Made by a program: the position numbers and the translations under genes
The notes under the pieces: model-generated
Database searches by the model: none
What the model saw: the letters and a program-made list of their open reading frames with translations, nothing else
What the model was told of the DNA's origin: nothing
From: an uncultured Bacilli bacterium
GTDB taxonomy: Bacteria; Bacillota_I; Bacilli_A; RF39; UBA660
Assembly (NCBI GenBank): GCA_944329505.1
Contig: CALVIJ010000069.1
Span: 1 to 5,296 of the forward strand
Length of the DNA: 5,296 bases
Direction of reading: 5' to 3'
In this document: positions 5,223 through 5,296 of the stretch, piece after piece
How the letters are laid out: each line of letters opens with the position of its first letter
Numbering within the stretch: the stretch's first letter is position 1

Positions 5223-5296
5223 TGATAAAAAAAATAATTTATTTGATTAAGAGATTTTTTGAAAAGGATAGCGTATTTTTTATTGGCAGTGCGGAC
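5222..5296 (+). CDS. sigE: RNA polymerase sigma-E precursor (pro-sigma-E), N-terminus only
   Basis: The first 25 codons are visible, and the gene runs off the window's right edge at a codon boundary. The ATG at 5222 overlaps the spoIIGA stop (TAATG) and follows AAAGGGGAG (5208-5216) with a 5-nt spacer, so the two genes are co-transcribed and probably translationally coupled. The start is basic and amphipathic (MIKKIIYLIKRFFEKD), as expected for the membrane-binding prosequence. SVFFIGSAD then matches the EVYYIGGSE region around the known processing site of B. subtilis pro-sigma-E. Sigma-E is the first mother-cell sporulation sigma factor. The call rests on this short match plus the position directly after spoIIGA, and none of the sigma-70 domains are in view. 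Confidence 0.88.
   Translation, partial: MIKKIIYLIKRFFEKDSVFFIGSAD

Noticed and set aside
1..5296. CRISPR arrays, tRNA/rRNA genes, insertion-sequence ends or a new defence system
   Set aside because: No spaced direct repeats, cloverleaf sequences or terminal inverted repeats with target duplications were seen. Apart from the nuclease remnant, all coding sequence belongs to known core families.

Overview
This window looks like a chromosomal stretch of a very AT-rich, spore-forming Bacillota bacterium (Bacilli or Clostridia type). The reasons are a roughly 30 % GC composition by eye, strong AGGAGG-type ribosome binding sites, a T-box leader, and a spoIIGA-sigE pair. The standard bacterial code fits: Trp is TGG and TGA is a real stop. 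All genes are on the + strand. The species cannot be named from this sequence.

Positions 1-2036 hold the end of an operon. It comprises the C-terminal part of the bifunctional (p)ppGpp synthetase/hydrolase RelA (open at the window's left edge), D-aminoacyl-tRNA deacylase (dtd), and an AI-2E-family membrane protein. The three genes overlap one another (4 nt and 14 nt), so translation is probably coupled. relA-dtd is a linkage widely seen in Bacillota.

Positions 2037-2316 hold a promoter and a proline-type T-box riboswitch. Its Stem I, CCU specifier, T-box antiterminator and competing terminator can all be read. It controls proS (2317-4002), a full-length bacterial-type prolyl-tRNA synthetase with the INS editing domain. 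A palindromic terminator ends proS.

Positions 4027-4451 hold a decayed fragment of an Rpn/PD-(D/E)XK 'recombination-promoting nuclease/putative transposase' gene. It has lost its N-terminal catalytic part and is interrupted by an in-frame TAA. A second hairpin terminator follows it.

Positions 4452-5296 hold the start of the mother-cell sporulation locus. SpoIIGA is the membrane aspartic protease that activates pro-sigma-E. The first 25 codons of sigE follow, overlapping spoIIGA by one base and running off the right edge.

The window joins amino-acid stress sensing (RelA, the tRNA-sensing T-box), tRNA quality control (Dtd, ProS editing) and the entry to sporulation. These are mostly well-known families. 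I did not see a clearly new system. The most unusual points are the geometry of the T-box terminator, the nuclease remnant next to the sporulation locus, a possible long-spacer spoIIG-like promoter inside a terminator hairpin, and an apparently short pro-sigma-E prosequence.
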